NCBI RefSeq assembly: GCF_943737015.1
Contig: NZ_CALSFP010000001.1
Location: 434,001 to 498,000 of the forward strand
DNA from: Staphylococcus sp. Marseille-Q5304
Lineage (GTDB): Bacteria; Bacillota; Bacilli; Staphylococcales; Staphylococcaceae
Direction of reading: 5' to 3'
Length of the DNA stretch: 64,000 nucleotides
Positions 31,375 through 41,912 of this stretch are shown here, piece by piece. Every line of letters starts with the position of its first letter. Positions within the stretch are counted from its first letter, which is position 1. A program made the translations under genes and the position numbers. The notes below the pieces were generated by a model that saw only the letters and a program-made list of their open reading frames with translations, ran no database searches and was not told the origin of the DNA.

Positions 31375-32307
31375 ATGTTAGAAAGTAAATGGGGCTTAAG
31401 ATTAATTGCTTTAGTATTAGCACTTGTATTTGTACTGTCGGTTAATAACGTATTTGGAAACATCTTTGATTCGGACAGACTAGGTCAGAAATCTGATGAT
31501 ACGATTCAAGATGTTCCAGTTCAAGTAAAATATGACAATAAAACTTTGTACGCCAATAATGTACCTAAAAAAGTAGATGTAGAGATTTCAGGACCACAAT
31601 CGCAAATATTACAAACTGCAAATTCAGAAGATATAAAAGCGATTGTTGACTTGCGCGACAAGAAAGCAGGTAAACATACGGTTCAGTATAAAGTAAATGG
31701 GTTAAATAAGGATATAGATTACAAAGTTAAACCGAAAGAGGTAGCAGTCAACTTAGAGAAAAAAGTTAGCAAAACAATGAAGGTTGAACCAGATGTCAGC
31801 AATAATGATTTGAGTGACAACTACAGAGTGAAAAAACAAGAAGTTTCTCCAGATCATGTACGTGTGACAGGTGGTAAAGAACAAATTGATAAAATTGCAT
31901 ATTTAAAAGCGACTTATAAGAATAATAGTAAAATATCAAAAGATACAACAGATGACGCAAAAATAACAGCATTTGATAGAAATCTGAATAAGATAAATGT
32001 TTTAATAGACCCGGAAGATGTTAAATTAAAGGTAAACGTTGATAATTATAGTAAAAAAGTAAAGGTTAAACCACATGTTGTGGGAGAACTAGATGACAAC
32101 AAGAAATTAGATAAGATTGAATTAAGCGATAAAGAGGTAGAGATATTTGGTAACAGAAAAGAAATTGAAGATATTAATTCTATAAATGCTAATGTCAACG
32201 TAAATGGCATTACAGATACTACTAATAAACAAGTTCAATTTGACTTACCAGATAAAGTATCAAAGGTTAATCCTGAAGATACCGACGCTAAAGTTATTGT
32301 AAAATAG
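31375..32307 (+). CDS. cdaR: CdaA regulator CdaR (YbbR domain protein)
   Basis: A 310-residue extracytoplasmic protein with one N-terminal transmembrane anchor (about residues 7-25) and then tandem YbbR domains, each with a pattern such as VDVEISGP, VRVTGGKE or VEIFGNRKE. In Firmicutes it binds and tunes the cyclase CdaA at the membrane. The polypeptide is lysine and aspartate rich. It lies one base after dacA and 25 bases before glmM in the conserved three-gene operon. Confidence 0.93.
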   Translation: MLESKWGLRLIALVLALVFVLSVNNVFGNIFDSDRLGQKSDDTIQDVPVQVKYDNKTLYANNVPKKVDVEISGPQSQILQTANSEDIKAIVDLRDKKAGKHTVQYKVNGLNKDIDYKVKPKEVAVNLEKKVSKTMKVEPDVSNNDLSDNYRVKKQEVSPDHVRVTGGKEQIDKIAYLKATYKNNSKISKDTTDDAKITAFDRNLNKINVLIDPEDVKLKVNVDNYSKKVKVKPHVVGELDDNKKLDKIELSDKEVEIFGNRKEIEDINSINANVNVNGITDTTNKQVQFDLPDKVSKVNPEDTDAKVIVK

Positions 32308-32332
32308 AGTTTTTATAAAGGAGAAATAGATT

Positions 32333-33685
32333 ATGGCAAAATATTTTGGTACAGATGGTGTGCGAGGTATTGCAAATAAAGAACTAACACCAGAACTTGC
32401 ATTTAAACTTGGAAGATATGGTGGTTACGTTTTAGCACATAATGAAGGTAAATCACATCCTCAAGTACTTGTAGGTAAAGACACACGTGTATCAGGTGAG
32501 ATGTTAGAATCAGCCTTGATTGCAGGGTTAATATCAATAGGGGCAGAAGTTATGCGTTTAGGTGTAATTTCAACGCCAGGCGTGGCCTATTTAACACGTG
32601 AACTTGATGCTGAGTTAGGTATTATGATTTCTGCATCACATAATCCAGTAGCTGATAATGGAATTAAGTTCTTTGGATCTGATGGTTTCAAATTATCTGA
32701 TGATCAAGAACGTGAAATTGAAACATTATTAGAGCAAGATAATCCTGATCTCCCACGACCAACAGGTAACGATATTGTCCATTATTCAGATTACTTTGAA
32801 GGTTCTCAAAAATATATAAGTTACCTTAAGTCGACAGTTGATGTTGACTTAGATGGTATGAAGATAGCACTAGACGGAGCTAATGGCTCAACATCATCTT
32901 TAGCACCATTCTTATTTGGAGATTTAGAAGCTGATACAGTCACAGTTGGTTGTAATCCAGATGGTTATAATATCAACGAGGGTGTAGGATCTACACATCC
33001 AGAACTATTAGCTGAAAAGGTTGTCGAAGAAGATTGTGACTTCGGTCTTGCCTTTGATGGGGATGGTGATAGATTAATTGCCGTAGATGAAAACGGTAAT
33101 ATTGTGGATGGCGACCAAATTATGTTTATCATTGGGCAAGCCATGGCGAAAAATCAAGAACTCAACGATAATATGATTGTCTCAACTGTAATGAGCAACT
33201 TAGGGTTCTATAAAGCATTAGAAGCAGAAGGTATCCAATCTAACAAGACTAAAGTCGGCGATAGATACGTTGTAGAAGAAATGAGACGCGGTAATTATAA
33301 TATCGGTGGAGAACAATCCGGTCATATTGTATTAATGGATTATAATACAACAGGCGACGGTTTATTAACAGGTGTCCAATTAGCAAGTATCATTAAAATG
33401 ACAGGCAAGCGTTTAAGTCAACTTGCAAAACAAATGAAAAAATACCCACAATCACTAGTGAATGTGAAAGTTACAGATAAATATAGAGTTGAAGAAAATG
33501 TCGACGTTCAAGAAATTATGACAAAAGTTGAAGTCGAAATGAATGGTGAGGGACGTATATTAGTTAGACCTTCAGGTACAGAACCTCTAGTACGTGTTAT
33601 GGTAGAGGCAGCTACTGATGAAGATGCGCAACGTTATGCTCAAACGATTGCAGACGTTGTTCAAGATAAAATGGGTACAAAATAA
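32333..33685 (+). CDS. glmM: Phosphoglucosamine mutase
   Basis: A 450-residue alpha-D-phosphohexomutase that turns glucosamine-6-phosphate into glucosamine-1-phosphate for UDP-GlcNAc and peptidoglycan. The phosphoserine loop [18 protein letters not shown] lies near residue 100, the metal loop FDGDGDR near 240, the sugar loop GEQSGH near 325 and the phosphate loop [12 protein letters not shown] near 410. AAAGGAG precedes the ATG. It is the third gene of dacA-cdaR-glmM and is followed by a strong terminator. glmS, the enzyme before it in the pathway, is also in this window. Confidence 0.96.
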   Translation: MAKYFGTDGVRGIANKELTPELAFKLGRYGGYVLAHNEGKSHPQVLVGKDTRVSGEMLESALIAGLISIGAEVMRLGVISTPGVAYLTRELDAELGIMISASHNPVADNGIKFFGSDGFKLSDDQEREIETLLEQDNPDLPRPTGNDIVHYSDYFEGSQKYISYLKSTVDVDLDGMKIALDGANGSTSSLAPFLFGDLEADTVTVGCNPDGYNINEGVGSTHPELLAEKVVEEDCDFGLAFDGDGDRLIAVDENGNIVDGDQIMFIIGQAMAKNQELNDNMIVSTVMSNLGFYKALEAEGIQSNKTKVGDRYVVEEMRRGNYNIGGEQSGHIVLMDYNTTGDGLLTGVQLASIIKMTGKRLSQLAKQMKKYPQSLVNVKVTDKYRVEENVDVQEIMTKVEVEMNGEGRILVRPSGTEPLVRVMVEAATDEDAQRYAQTIADVVQDKMGTK

Positions 33686-33693
33686 TATATATA

Positions 33694-33729
33694 AATCCTG
33701 AGACATGAATACATGTCTCAGGATTTTTT
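33694..33729. terminator. Terminator after glmM
   Basis: Perfect stem ATCCTGAGACATG / CATGTCTCAGGAT with a 4-base loop and TTTTTT. It also lies just beyond the stop of convergent mtlD. Confidence 0.92.
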
Positions 33730-33748
33730 GTGTTATTTAGAATTTTTA

Positions 33749-34852
33749 TTATAAAACGTTATAAGCTGTAACAATTTCTTCAATTAACTTGTCGTCAATT
33801 TTAGCATACTGTTTTAAGAATGCTTCAATACCATTTGATTGAATGTAATTGTTCTTTTCTACAGTTTCTGAGTCATCAGCATCATCATATTTTAATAATA
33901 ATGCTGCAGTTTTTACGAGACCGTCACGTTTTAAGTTATTTTGGTATAAATAGTTTAAAGGTTTTATGATGCGATCTTGAGGACCTATTTTACGGAGTGT
34001 CCCACGACCGACTCTCGTTACTTCGTCTGAAAGATGAGGATTTCTAAAACGATCAATAATTTTATCTACATATTGTGCTTGAGCTTCTTCAGTAAAGTTA
34101 AATTTAGTTGTAATGTATTGGCTCGTTTCTTCTAATACTTCTTTTAACCCTTGTTGAATCATATGATCATTAACGGCATCAAGTACCGTTTGTTTCTGAT
34201 GATAACGGCCTGCATAAGCTAAATAAGCATGACCTGTATTAACAGTTAATAACTTTCGTTCAATATATGGCGTTAAATCATCAACGTATTTGATGTGATC
34301 TAATTCAGGACCATACCACGCATCTCTTTCCACGACCCATTCAAAGAAAGGTTCAACCATAACATCTAATGCGTTGTCATTTTTTTGAATCGGAACAATT
34401 CTGTCAACTGCTGAATTAGCAAAATGAATATGCTCTCCGAGTGGTCCTGTAATATCTAGAATGGCTTTTTTTAATGTATTTGTAGCCATAATAGCATTTT
34501 CACAAGCCACAATATTCACAGGTGTTTCTTTCTCTAATAAAAATGGTGCAAACGTCTTGGCTATAATAGGTAGAATATTTACACCGACAGCTGTTGTAAT
34601 AATATCCGCTTCTAATACTGCTTGCTTAAGGCTGTCTGTTGGTTTTGCAGAATTAATCGCACTAACATTATGCACGCGCGTCGTAGTCTGCGCTTCGTCA
34701 GCGAGTATGACATCATATTCGTGTTGTTGGTCTAGTTGATTTATAACGGATTCATTAACATCTGCAAATGTTACTTTAACGTTGTTGTCTGCAAGAATGT
34801 AGCCGATAAAACCTCGACCAATATTGCCAGCTCCAAAATGTAATGCTTTCAT
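33749..34852 (-). CDS. mtlD: Mannitol-1-phosphate 5-dehydrogenase
   Basis: A 367-residue NAD-dependent dehydrogenase converting mannitol-1-phosphate to fructose-6-phosphate. The N terminus [17 protein letters not shown] is the family's nucleotide-binding motif, and [16 protein letters not shown] (about residues 213-228) carries the catalytic region. It is the last gene of the minus-strand mannitol operon mtlA-mtlR-mtlF-mtlD. Its ATG overlaps the mtlF stop by one base (TAATG), indicating coupled translation. Confidence 0.95.
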   Translation of the reverse strand: MKALHFGAGNIGRGFIGYILADNNVKVTFADVNESVINQLDQQHEYDVILADEAQTTTRVHNVSAINSAKPTDSLKQAVLEADIITTAVGVNILPIIAKTFAPFLLEKETPVNIVACENAIMATNTLKKAILDITGPLGEHIHFANSAVDRIVPIQKNDNALDVMVEPFFEWVVERDAWYGPELDHIKYVDDLTPYIERKLLTVNTGHAYLAYAGRYHQKQTVLDAVNDHMIQQGLKEVLEETSQYITTKFNFTEEAQAQYVDKIIDRFRNPHLSDEVTRVGRGTLRKIGPQDRIIKPLNYLYQNNLKRDGLVKTAALLLKYDDADDSETVEKNNYIQSNGIEAFLKQYAKIDDKLIEEIVTAYNVL

Positions 34853-35286
34853 TAAGCTTCAGCCTCCTCAAAGACTTGTTTGATTTCTTCAGCAGATGAA
34901 GCATTAACAATGCGTTCCACATTTTCTTCTTCACTAAATGTAATGGCAATCTTTGATAATAGATCTAAATGTTCTCCATCTTTACCAGCGATACCAACAA
35001 CGACTTTAACTTCTTCGCCGTCCCAATCAATACCTTGAGGGATTTGAACTAAAGTTAAACCTGATTGTAAGACGCTTGATTTCGCATCATCAGTTCCATG
35101 AGGGATAGCTAAGCCATTACCCATAAACGTAGAAACAACTTGCTCACGTTCTTTCATAGCTTGAATGTAATCCTCTGTTACAGCGCCACTTTGTACAAGT
35201 GCTTGTCCTGCTTTTTCGATAGCTTCGTTTTGATCTTTGATTTCTTGGTTGATAAAGATATTTTCATTACTAAATAGTTCTGACAT
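34852..35286 (-). CDS. mtlF: Mannitol PTS enzyme IIA
   Basis: A 144-residue cytoplasmic phosphocarrier of the mannitol/fructose IIA type. The phosphorylated histidine is in [12 protein letters not shown] (about residue 64), and the regulatory loop [19 protein letters not shown] follows. It receives phosphate from HPr and passes it to the IIB domain of MtlA. It is coded separately from IICB, as in S. aureus. The gene starts six bases after mtlR ends and overlaps mtlD by one base. Confidence 0.94.
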   Translation of the reverse strand: MSELFSNENIFINQEIKDQNEAIEKAGQALVQSGAVTEDYIQAMKEREQVVSTFMGNGLAIPHGTDDAKSSVLQSGLTLVQIPQGIDWDGEEVKVVVGIAGKDGEHLDLLSKIAITFSEEENVERIVNASSAEEIKQVFEEAEA

Positions 35287-35292
35287 TTAAAT

Positions 35293-37329
35293 TCACTCCA
35301 TTGTTAAATTTGTTTTGAGTTGGTTAAGATATTGCTGTTGTAATATCTCAGTGATATGTTCTTTCTTTGTTAAGAATTGATCGAGATTGTCTAAATGTTC
35401 CACTAATGATTCAGATAGGGCACTTACCATTTGTGCCAATGTTTCACTAGGTGGTATAAACATATTGATTAAATATTTAATCTTAACTTCGCCATTTTGA
35501 CCGTCATGAAACTCAATCGGTTCATTTAAAATAGTGATTAATATAAGTGGTTTCAAAATGATTTCACTTTTTAAATGAGGCATTAATATAGGATACGGGT
35601 CTAATGTGAACCCTCGATGTAATACAATTTGTTTCATACGTTCAGCGAATGACGTTGTATCTGCTATTACTTCTTGTTGATAGAGGTTGTCTGTAATATA
35701 GTCTAGCCAGTCTTGAGATAAACTAATATGTTCAATGTTGACATTATCGATTAAAGTTAAACCTATACGATTTTCATTCATCACGTCATCAATATTAGTT
35801 GTAATTGAATCAGTTGGGAATGTTTGAGTCGGATTTAATGATTTAGGTTGTTGGTTATTTATTAAAGTAGTGACGTGGTTAATGTCAGTTTCTGGTAACA
35901 AGGGATTTACAGTAATATACGGTTCGTTAATATCAAGGTCAACTGTAGAAATGATAGCGTCAAAAGCTTGAAGGTCGAGTTGGTTTAAATCACCAACAGA
36001 TGCTTGCTTTATCGAATTGATATCAGTAAATGCTTGTGTTAAGCGTGACGCTAGCAACCGACTTGTGCCTATACCACTACTACAAACGACGAGTAAATTG
36101 TATTGTGCTGTTCTTTGAGTTTTAAGTGCGCCGCCAAAGTGTAAGACGATAAATGCAATCTCACTGTCTGGAAAATCAAAATCAGGCCAAGTTTTTTCCA
36201 AAGATAGGGCAACACTGTGGAATAAATCATTATATTTTTGCTTAATCATTTCAGTCATTGGATTATACGTTTCGATATTCGCTTTTAACCGATTAATCGC
36301 AGGGATGATATGCAGTGTTAATCCTTGTGTTAAAGCGGGTTTATCATAAAATGCGAGACCCGTATCTGAGATCACAAAGTCGATGAATGTTGTGATACGT
36401 TCTTCGTCGTTATCATCGTTTACTATTTCGTTCGCATTTTTACGTTTAGCCCCACGAAGGTGAATAGTAATAAATGTAATTTCAGCTTCTGTGAATTGCA
36501 CACCATAGATGTGCTCTAATTGGAGTGCTAAAGCTGTGGCAACTTTATATTCTAAAGTATTGTTTACATCATGATAAATGTCTTTGTTAATAGCTACGTA
36601 TTCATTATTGAGCATACGATCAATGCTAAGTACGATATGCACTGTTAATGATAGATAGCTTGATTCAGTCAAAGCGTATGGTAATTGATCTAGAAAGTCC
36701 ATTAGCATACGTTCAACTTCGAAAATCTTTTCTATATCCACCATAGATAACTGGGCATCATTTATCGAGTGATATACAAAATGGTTTTCAATAACTGAAT
36801 AAACACTTGTACTATTTAAATTATTAACCATTAATTGACTGAGTAATTCTCTCTTTTTAGATTCAGCGCCACTTAAATGAATACCTTCTCCTCGTTTCTT
36901 ATGGAGCTGTAGTTGATATCTTTCTAAGGAACGCTCTAATGAATCAAGCAGCTTGGTTAAGGTTTGATTTGAAACCCCCATTTCATGTGCTAAGCTGTAT
37001 TGTTTGATAGGGGATTTTGTTTGAATAAGTGCATAGAGTATTGCAACTTTTTGTTCTTCCTCAGATAAATCTACAGTACTTTGATTTTGGATTGCGCTTT
37101 TTAATGCATTTATCGCTTGGTTATCACCAGTGAGTTGAATACCTTTTTTGTTTACACGTCGTAACTGGACGGCGTATTTATCTAAAAACGATTCAAGGGA
37201 TTTTAGTTCTCTATGAACAGTACGGGAGGACACACCTAAATGATGTGCAATGTCATATATTTTTACAAAGTTACTCTGGTATTTTAATAGCATTTCAATA
37301 ATACCTTTTTCTCGAGTACTTAATAACAT
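35293..37329 (-). CDS. mtlR: Mannitol operon activator MtlR (PRD-containing)
   Basis: A 678-residue transcription activator. Domain order: an HTH (about residues 1-60, with VSSRTVHRELKSLE), a second helix-turn-helix (about 85-130), two PTS regulation domains (about 170-280 and 285-385), an EIIB-like domain with its cysteine in VVCSSGIGTSRLLASRL (about 405), and a C-terminal EIIA-like domain with the histidine in LMPHLKSE. The histidines and cysteine let PTS enzymes tune its activity to mannitol and glucose supply. The start is the ATG at 37329 after GGGAGGGAG; an upstream codon in frame falls before that site. It lies between mtlA and mtlF. Confidence 0.93.
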   Translation of the reverse strand: MLLSTREKGIIEMLLKYQSNFVKIYDIAHHLGVSSRTVHRELKSLESFLDKYAVQLRRVNKKGIQLTGDNQAINALKSAIQNQSTVDLSEEEQKVAILYALIQTKSPIKQYSLAHEMGVSNQTLTKLLDSLERSLERYQLQLHKKRGEGIHLSGAESKKRELLSQLMVNNLNSTSVYSVIENHFVYHSINDAQLSMVDIEKIFEVERMLMDFLDQLPYALTESSYLSLTVHIVLSIDRMLNNEYVAINKDIYHDVNNTLEYKVATALALQLEHIYGVQFTEAEITFITIHLRGAKRKNANEIVNDDNDEERITTFIDFVISDTGLAFYDKPALTQGLTLHIIPAINRLKANIETYNPMTEMIKQKYNDLFHSVALSLEKTWPDFDFPDSEIAFIVLHFGGALKTQRTAQYNLLVVCSSGIGTSRLLASRLTQAFTDINSIKQASVGDLNQLDLQAFDAIISTVDLDINEPYITVNPLLPETDINHVTTLINNQQPKSLNPTQTFPTDSITTNIDDVMNENRIGLTLIDNVNIEHISLSQDWLDYITDNLYQQEVIADTTSFAERMKQIVLHRGFTLDPYPILMPHLKSEIILKPLILITILNEPIEFHDGQNGEVKIKYLINMFIPPSETLAQMVSALSESLVEHLDNLDQFLTKKEHITEILQQQYLNQLKTNLTME

Positions 37330-37363
37330 TATTCTCCCTCCCATATTATGTTCATGTTAAAAA

Positions 37364-38905
37364 TTATTTATTTTTTAGGTTTTCTAGCAATTCATCATAT
37401 CTTGGAGAATTTAAAAAGTTATCTACTGAAATATGGATTGCATTTGGTGATTGTTTAATTGCTCTGTCAGTTAGTTTCTTTTGAGTAATAACGAGTTGTG
37501 CATCTTCTGATAATTGGTTAATTGCTGTATTTGATACATCTACGTTTTGAATATCAGCTTTTTTGAATTTATTACGTAACATGCTTGCTCCCATAGCACT
37601 TGAACCCATACCAGCATCACACGCAAAGATAACGTGATTAACGTTGCTATAATCGTGTGCGTCAACGTTTTCAGTATCATAATTGTCTAGAAGATCCTCT
37701 GAATCATCTTCTTCCTGGCTATTAGTACTTTGTGCTGCAGTTGTACCAGCAGCTGTAGTCGTAGCCTTATCTTGTTCATTCCCTTTTAATTTAGATGATA
37801 CACTTGATTTTTTACCTTTCGTTGCTTCCATTTTAGCAGTGGCAGCTTCTAAATCTTGTTTAGGTTCTTTCGTGAATTTTAAAATTAATGAAGCAACAAT
37901 AAATGATACAAGGGCAGCTAACAGTACACCTAGAATCATAGTTAAATAATCACCTTTAGGTGTATTGATAATATATACGATAAATGAACCAGGTGATGCC
38001 GGAATCTTGAACCCGAAATTAAGCAATGAATAAGTTGCTACGCCTGTCATACCACCTAAGATTACGGCGATAAATAATAATGGTCTCATTAAAACATATG
38101 GGAAATAAATTTCATGGATACCACCGAAGAAATGGATAATACCAGCACCATATGAAGTCGCTTTAGCAGTACCTTTCCCAAAGATCATATATGCAACTAA
38201 AATACCTAAACCAGGTCCAGGGTTTGATTCGATTGTGTAAAGGATTGATTTTCCAGCTGAAGCAGCTTGGTCCGCACCTAGTGGTGTGAACACACCATGG
38301 TTAATTGCGTTATTTAAAAATACAATTTTTGCTGGTTCAACAAGAATACTTACTAGTGGTAATAAATGCGCATGTACTAAACCACCTACTGCGAGAGAAA
38401 GTATATGCATAATAAATGACATAATTGGCGCAAGAATCTTAAATCCTACGAGTGTCATAATAAAACCAAGGATACCTGCTGAAAAGTTATTGAATAACAT
38501 TTCAAAGCCTTGTGGCGTTCTTGGTTGTATAAATTGGTCTGTTTTTTTCATTAACCAACCGACAAGTGGTCCCATAATCATTGCTCCAAGTAACATTGGT
38601 GTGTCTGGTAGAGCAACGATAACACCCATTGTAGCAACGGCTGCAATAATACCTCCACGCATTTCATGGATTAAACGTCCACCACTATATGCGATAAGTA
38701 AAGGTATTAAATAAGAAATCATTGGAGAGGCTAGCTCACCTAACTCTTTATTAGGCCACCAACCACCTTTAATAAATATTGATGCGATTAAGCCCCATGC
38801 TATAAAAGCCCCAATATTTGGCATAATCATACTACTTAAAAATGACCCGAAGGCTTGAACTTTGCGTCCGAGTCCTTTATTTTCTGCTGTTTCTGTTTGT
38901 GACAT
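37364..38905 (-). CDS. mtlA: Mannitol PTS enzyme IICB
   Basis: A 513-residue permease that imports mannitol and phosphorylates it. The IIC membrane domain covers about residues 15-345, with GIHEIYFPYVLMRPLLF as a recognised block. A charged low-complexity linker (about 350-410, TTTAAGTTAAQSTNSQEEDDSED) leads to the IIB domain with its phosphocysteine in VIFACDAGMGSSAMG (about residue 428). It is the first gene of the operon. AAAGGGGGC precedes the ATG, and a promoter with an MtlR-like palindrome is visible upstream. Confidence 0.95.
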   Translation of the reverse strand: MSQTETAENKGLGRKVQAFGSFLSSMIMPNIGAFIAWGLIASIFIKGGWWPNKELGELASPMISYLIPLLIAYSGGRLIHEMRGGIIAAVATMGVIVALPDTPMLLGAMIMGPLVGWLMKKTDQFIQPRTPQGFEMLFNNFSAGILGFIMTLVGFKILAPIMSFIMHILSLAVGGLVHAHLLPLVSILVEPAKIVFLNNAINHGVFTPLGADQAASAGKSILYTIESNPGPGLGILVAYMIFGKGTAKATSYGAGIIHFFGGIHEIYFPYVLMRPLLFIAVILGGMTGVATYSLLNFGFKIPASPGSFIVYIINTPKGDYLTMILGVLLAALVSFIVASLILKFTKEPKQDLEAATAKMEATKGKKSSVSSKLKGNEQDKATTTAAGTTAAQSTNSQEEDDSEDLLDNYDTENVDAHDYSNVNHVIFACDAGMGSSAMGASMLRNKFKKADIQNVDVSNTAINQLSEDAQLVITQKKLTDRAIKQSPNAIHISVDNFLNSPRYDELLENLKNK

Positions 38906-38943
38906 AACTTTTGCCCCCTTTAAATATTTATTTTATATACTAA

Positions 38944-38972
38944 ATTTTAAGGTGTTTTGTTAATGAGAACAA
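38944..38972 (-). promoter_or_regulatory. Candidate mtlA promoter
   Basis: On the minus strand TTGTTC (38972-38967), a 17-base spacer and TAAAAT (38949-38944), about 39 bases before the mtlA ATG. Confidence 0.5.
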
Positions 38973-38990
38973 TATAAAGTAGTTTCCGAT

Positions 38991-39011
38991 TTGGCACGAT
39001 TAATATGACAA
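38991..39011. promoter_or_regulatory. Candidate MtlR operator upstream of mtlA
   Basis: On the minus strand TTGTCATA-TTAAT-CGTGCCAA fits the MtlR-type palindrome TTGNCACA-N4-TGTGNCAA in 7 of 8 positions in each arm, with a spacer one base longer. It lies about 20 bases upstream of the -35 element, as expected for an activator. Confidence 0.5.
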
Positions 39012-39093
39012 TCGTAAAGTAAGTCGATTACAGTATATATAGTAGAAAGTGATATTGACGCGTTATATTGGGTAAAATGGAACTTTATTTTAT

Positions 39094-39123
39094 TTGCAAT
39101 GAGAGTTGAGCGCATTGTACAAT
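39094..39123 (+). promoter_or_regulatory. Candidate glmS promoter
   Basis: TTGCAA (39094-39099), an 18-base spacer and TACAAT (39118-39123). Transcription would begin about 40 bases before the ribozyme cleavage site. Confidence 0.5.
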
Positions 39124-39164
39124 AGAAAGTATTGATGGAAAGGAGGGAATAATAGCAAAAAAGG

Positions 39165-39400
39165 TAATCAAAGCGCCTGTGCAAGTAGGTTGATATGTTG
39201 AACATTTAAGGTTTAAAACAGAAATCTTAATAGATATGTTAATTGTACTTGTAGACGAGGAGGATAGTTATCGAATCATCGGCGGATGCTATCCCGGATG
39301 TGGCTCATTCGACAACTTATTAAGTAAAACATTAGGGCAACCTAGTGCACAAAGTTAATAAGCTAGCCAATGAATATAAAGTAATATGGTTCATAGAAGG
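39165..39400 (+). ncRNA. glmS ribozyme (glucosamine-6-phosphate-activated self-cleaving leader)
   Basis: The non-coding leader before glmS contains the conserved core of the glmS ribozyme. The cleavage-site sequence A/GCGCC is at 39172-39177. P1 strands CAAGTA (39182-39187) and TACTTG (39246-39251) can pair. Then come GACGAGGAGGATAG, TTATCGAATCATCGGCGGA and TGCTATCCCGG at about 39252-39298, and GCACAAAGTTAAT near 39347-39360. Glucosamine-6-phosphate, the GlmS product, serves as the catalytic cofactor, so cleavage lowers glmS expression. P1 is long: about 55 extra bases form an imperfect hairpin. The outer limits are approximate. Confidence 0.9.
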
Positions 39401-39519
39401 TCTTAAGTTACTAAATGACAATGACTGAGACATAATGAAACATTGTATGAGCGTATATAAACAATGTTTTGTTGCTATATGATTTTCTGTGAATACTGTA
39501 GATGGAGGTTAATATTAAT

Positions 39520-41325
39520 ATGTGCGGAATTGTAGGATATATCGGGCAAGATAATGCCAAAGAATTATTATTAAAAGGTTTAGAAAAATTAGAATATAGA
39601 GGTTATGATTCAGCTGGGATTGCAGTAGTTAATGAATCAGGTACTTCAGTATCAAAGGCGAAAGGACGCATTTCAGAACTTAGAAAGGTTGCAGAAGCAG
39701 ATGATCAAGATGGTACGTTAGGTATTGGTCATACACGTTGGGCAACACATGGTGTACCTAATTATGAAAACTCTCACCCACATCAATCAGCTTCAAAGCG
39801 TTTCACTTTAGTACACAATGGTGTAATTGAAAACTATGAAGAGCTTAAGAACGAATATTTAAGCGACATTACTTTCATCTCTGAAACTGATACGGAAGTT
39901 ATCGTTCAATTAGTTGAGCATTTTTCAAATGAAGGTCTTTCAACTGAAGATGCCTTCACAAAAGTAATCTCTTTATTAGAAGGTTCTTATGCTTTAGGTT
40001 TAATCGATAATGAAGATGAAGATAAGATTTTCGTAGCTAAAAACAAATCACCACTATTAATCGGTGTAGGAGACGACTTTAATGTTATCGCTTCAGATGC
40101 GATTGCGATGTTACAAGTTACAAATCAGTATAAAGAAATTCACGATCATGAAATCGTAATTGTTAAACGTGATGACGTTGTTATTAAAACACTTGAAGGT
40201 GAAGTTCAAGAAAGAGAATCATATACGGCTCAAATCGATGCAGCAGATGCTGAAAAAGGCGTATACGATCACTATATGTTAAAAGAAATTCACGAACAAC
40301 CAGCTGTTATGCGTCGTATTATTCAAGAATACCAAGATGAAAATGGAAACTTGAAGATGGATTCAAGCATCATTAAAGATGTGGCAGAAGCAGACCGTAT
40401 TTATGTTATTGCGGCTGGTACAAGTTACCACGCTGGTTTAGTCGGCAAAGAGTTCATTGAAAAATGGGCAGGCGTGCCAACTGAGGTACATGTAGCTTCA
40501 GAGTTCGTATACAATATGCCATTATTATCTGAAAAACCATTATTCATCTTTATTTCTCAATCAGGTGAAACAGCAGATAGTCGTGCAGTATTAGTTGAAA
40601 CAAATAAATTAGGTCATAAATCATTAACGATCACAAATGTTGCAGGTTCAACACTGTCACGTGAAGCGGATCATACTTTATTATTACATGCAGGTCCAGA
40701 AATCGCGGTTGCATCTACTAAAGCTTACACAGCACAAATCGCTGTTTTATCTATTCTTTCTCAAATCGTTGCGAAAGAGCACAAGAGAGAAGCAGATGTT
40801 GATTTACTTCGTGAATTAGCTAAAGTAACAACAGCTATCGAAGCAATTGTAGACGATGCTGAAGTTATGGAACAAATTGCAACTGATTTCTTAGAAACAA
40901 CGCGCAATGCATTCTTTATTGGTCGTACAATCGACTACAATGTAAGTTTAGAAGGTTCATTAAAACTGAAAGAAATTTCATATATTCAAGCAGAAGGCTT
41001 TGCTGGGGGCGAGTTAAAACACGGTACAATTGCCTTGATTGAAGATGGAACACCAGTAATTGCACTTGCTACACAAGAAAATGTAAACCTTTCAATCCGT
41101 GGTAACGTGAAAGAAGTTGTAGCTCGTGGCGCTAATCCATGTATTATTTCAATGAATGGATTAAACAAAGATGGTGACACTTACGTGATCCCGCAAGTAC
41201 ATGAGTTATTAACGCCATTAGTTTCAGTAGTAACTTTACAATTAATCTCTTACTACGCAGCGTTACACAGAGATTTAGATGTTGATAAACCACGTAACCT
41301 TGCTAAATCAGTAACGGTTGAATAA
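39520..41325 (+). CDS. glmS: Glutamine--fructose-6-phosphate aminotransferase (isomerizing)
   Basis: A 601-residue enzyme making glucosamine-6-phosphate from fructose-6-phosphate and glutamine, the first step of UDP-GlcNAc synthesis. The N-terminal glutaminase domain starts with the nucleophile Cys2 in MCGIVGYIG and shows [15 protein letters not shown] and HTRWATHG. Two SIS sugar-isomerase domains follow ([20 protein letters not shown], then [29 protein letters not shown]), ending in [13 protein letters not shown]. The start is the ATG at 39520, ten bases after GGAGG; an upstream in-frame ATG would spoil the Cys2 start. Expression is governed by the ribozyme in its leader. Confidence 0.96.
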   Translation: MCGIVGYIGQDNAKELLLKGLEKLEYRGYDSAGIAVVNESGTSVSKAKGRISELRKVAEADDQDGTLGIGHTRWATHGVPNYENSHPHQSASKRFTLVHNGVIENYEELKNEYLSDITFISETDTEVIVQLVEHFSNEGLSTEDAFTKVISLLEGSYALGLIDNEDEDKIFVAKNKSPLLIGVGDDFNVIASDAIAMLQVTNQYKEIHDHEIVIVKRDDVVIKTLEGEVQERESYTAQIDAADAEKGVYDHYMLKEIHEQPAVMRRIIQEYQDENGNLKMDSSIIKDVAEADRIYVIAAGTSYHAGLVGKEFIEKWAGVPTEVHVASEFVYNMPLLSEKPLFIFISQSGETADSRAVLVETNKLGHKSLTITNVAGSTLSREADHTLLLHAGPEIAVASTKAYTAQIAVLSILSQIVAKEHKREADVDLLRELAKVTTAIEAIVDDAEVMEQIATDFLETTRNAFFIGRTIDYNVSLEGSLKLKEISYIQAEGFAGGELKHGTIALIEDGTPVIALATQENVNLSIRGNVKEVVARGANPCIISMNGLNKDGDTYVIPQVHELLTPLVSVVTLQLISYYAALHRDLDVDKPRNLAKSVTVE

Positions 41326-41349
41326 ACGAATTTAATCAAATGTATATCA

Positions 41350-41391
41350 CAGCTAATCGGTTCTTTTTGAACCGGTTAGCTTCTTTTATTT
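41350..41391 (+). terminator. Terminator of glmS
   Basis: Stem AGCTAATCGGTTC / GAACCGGTTAGCT with a T5 loop, then TCTTTTATTT. Confidence 0.85.
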
Positions 41392-41531
41392 ATTTAAAAA
41401 GTTATCTTTACGTTCGTTATATTTTTTAGATAATGTACGTTCACCATTGAAATCTTTGTCGTGCATTTAAAAGTTAATTATGATTGAATAAATAAGTACA
41501 ATAACAATTGAGATATTAAGGAGGATTTAAA

Positions 41532-41891
41532 ATGGCCGAGCTAAAAATTTATAAAATGTTATTTGCGAAGGTATACCCACTTTTAGTAAAGAAAGTTGAA
41601 AAAAAGGGAAGAACTGAAGCTGAATTAAAGGAATTGATTTTTTGGTTAACGGGGTATAATGAATCACAATTAGAAACTTTATTGGACGAAGAAGTTGACT
41701 ATGAGACCTTTATAAATCAAGCGCCACAACTCAATCCTCATCGAGAATATGTTACCGGTGTCATTTGTGGCACGCGTGTGGAGGAGATGGAGCCTTCTAC
41801 GATGAAAGAAATTCGCTATTTGGATAAAATGGTAGACGAACTTGCTAAAGGAAAGGCAATGTCTAAGATTTTTAGAGAAGATAAAATTTAA
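41532..41891 (+). CDS. DUF2200 domain protein
   Basis: A 119-residue cytosolic protein matching the DUF2200 family along its whole length: LKIYKMLFAKVYPLLVKKVEKKGRT at the N terminus, then FWLTGY, and VTGVICGTRVEEMEP in the middle. No enzyme activity is known for this family. AAGGAGG precedes the ATG. An ABC ATPase gene follows after 21 bases and a HAD phosphatase gene after that, so the three may be cotranscribed; this does not reveal a role. Confidence 0.82.
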   Translation: MAELKIYKMLFAKVYPLLVKKVEKKGRTEAELKELIFWLTGYNESQLETLLDEEVDYETFINQAPQLNPHREYVTGVICGTRVEEMEPSTMKEIRYLDKMVDELAKGKAMSKIFREDKI

Positions 41892-41912
41892 GTCATGAAA
41901 TAAGGTGAGCTT

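Noticed and set aside
38960..39205. 81-codon minus-strand frame between mtlA and glmS
   Set aside because: It overlaps the mtlA regulatory region, the glmS promoter and the ribozyme; no ribosome site.
39149..39358. Apparent decayed small gene with ATA start and internal TGA before glmS
   Set aside because: The same bases are the conserved glmS ribozyme core; coding appearance is coincidental.
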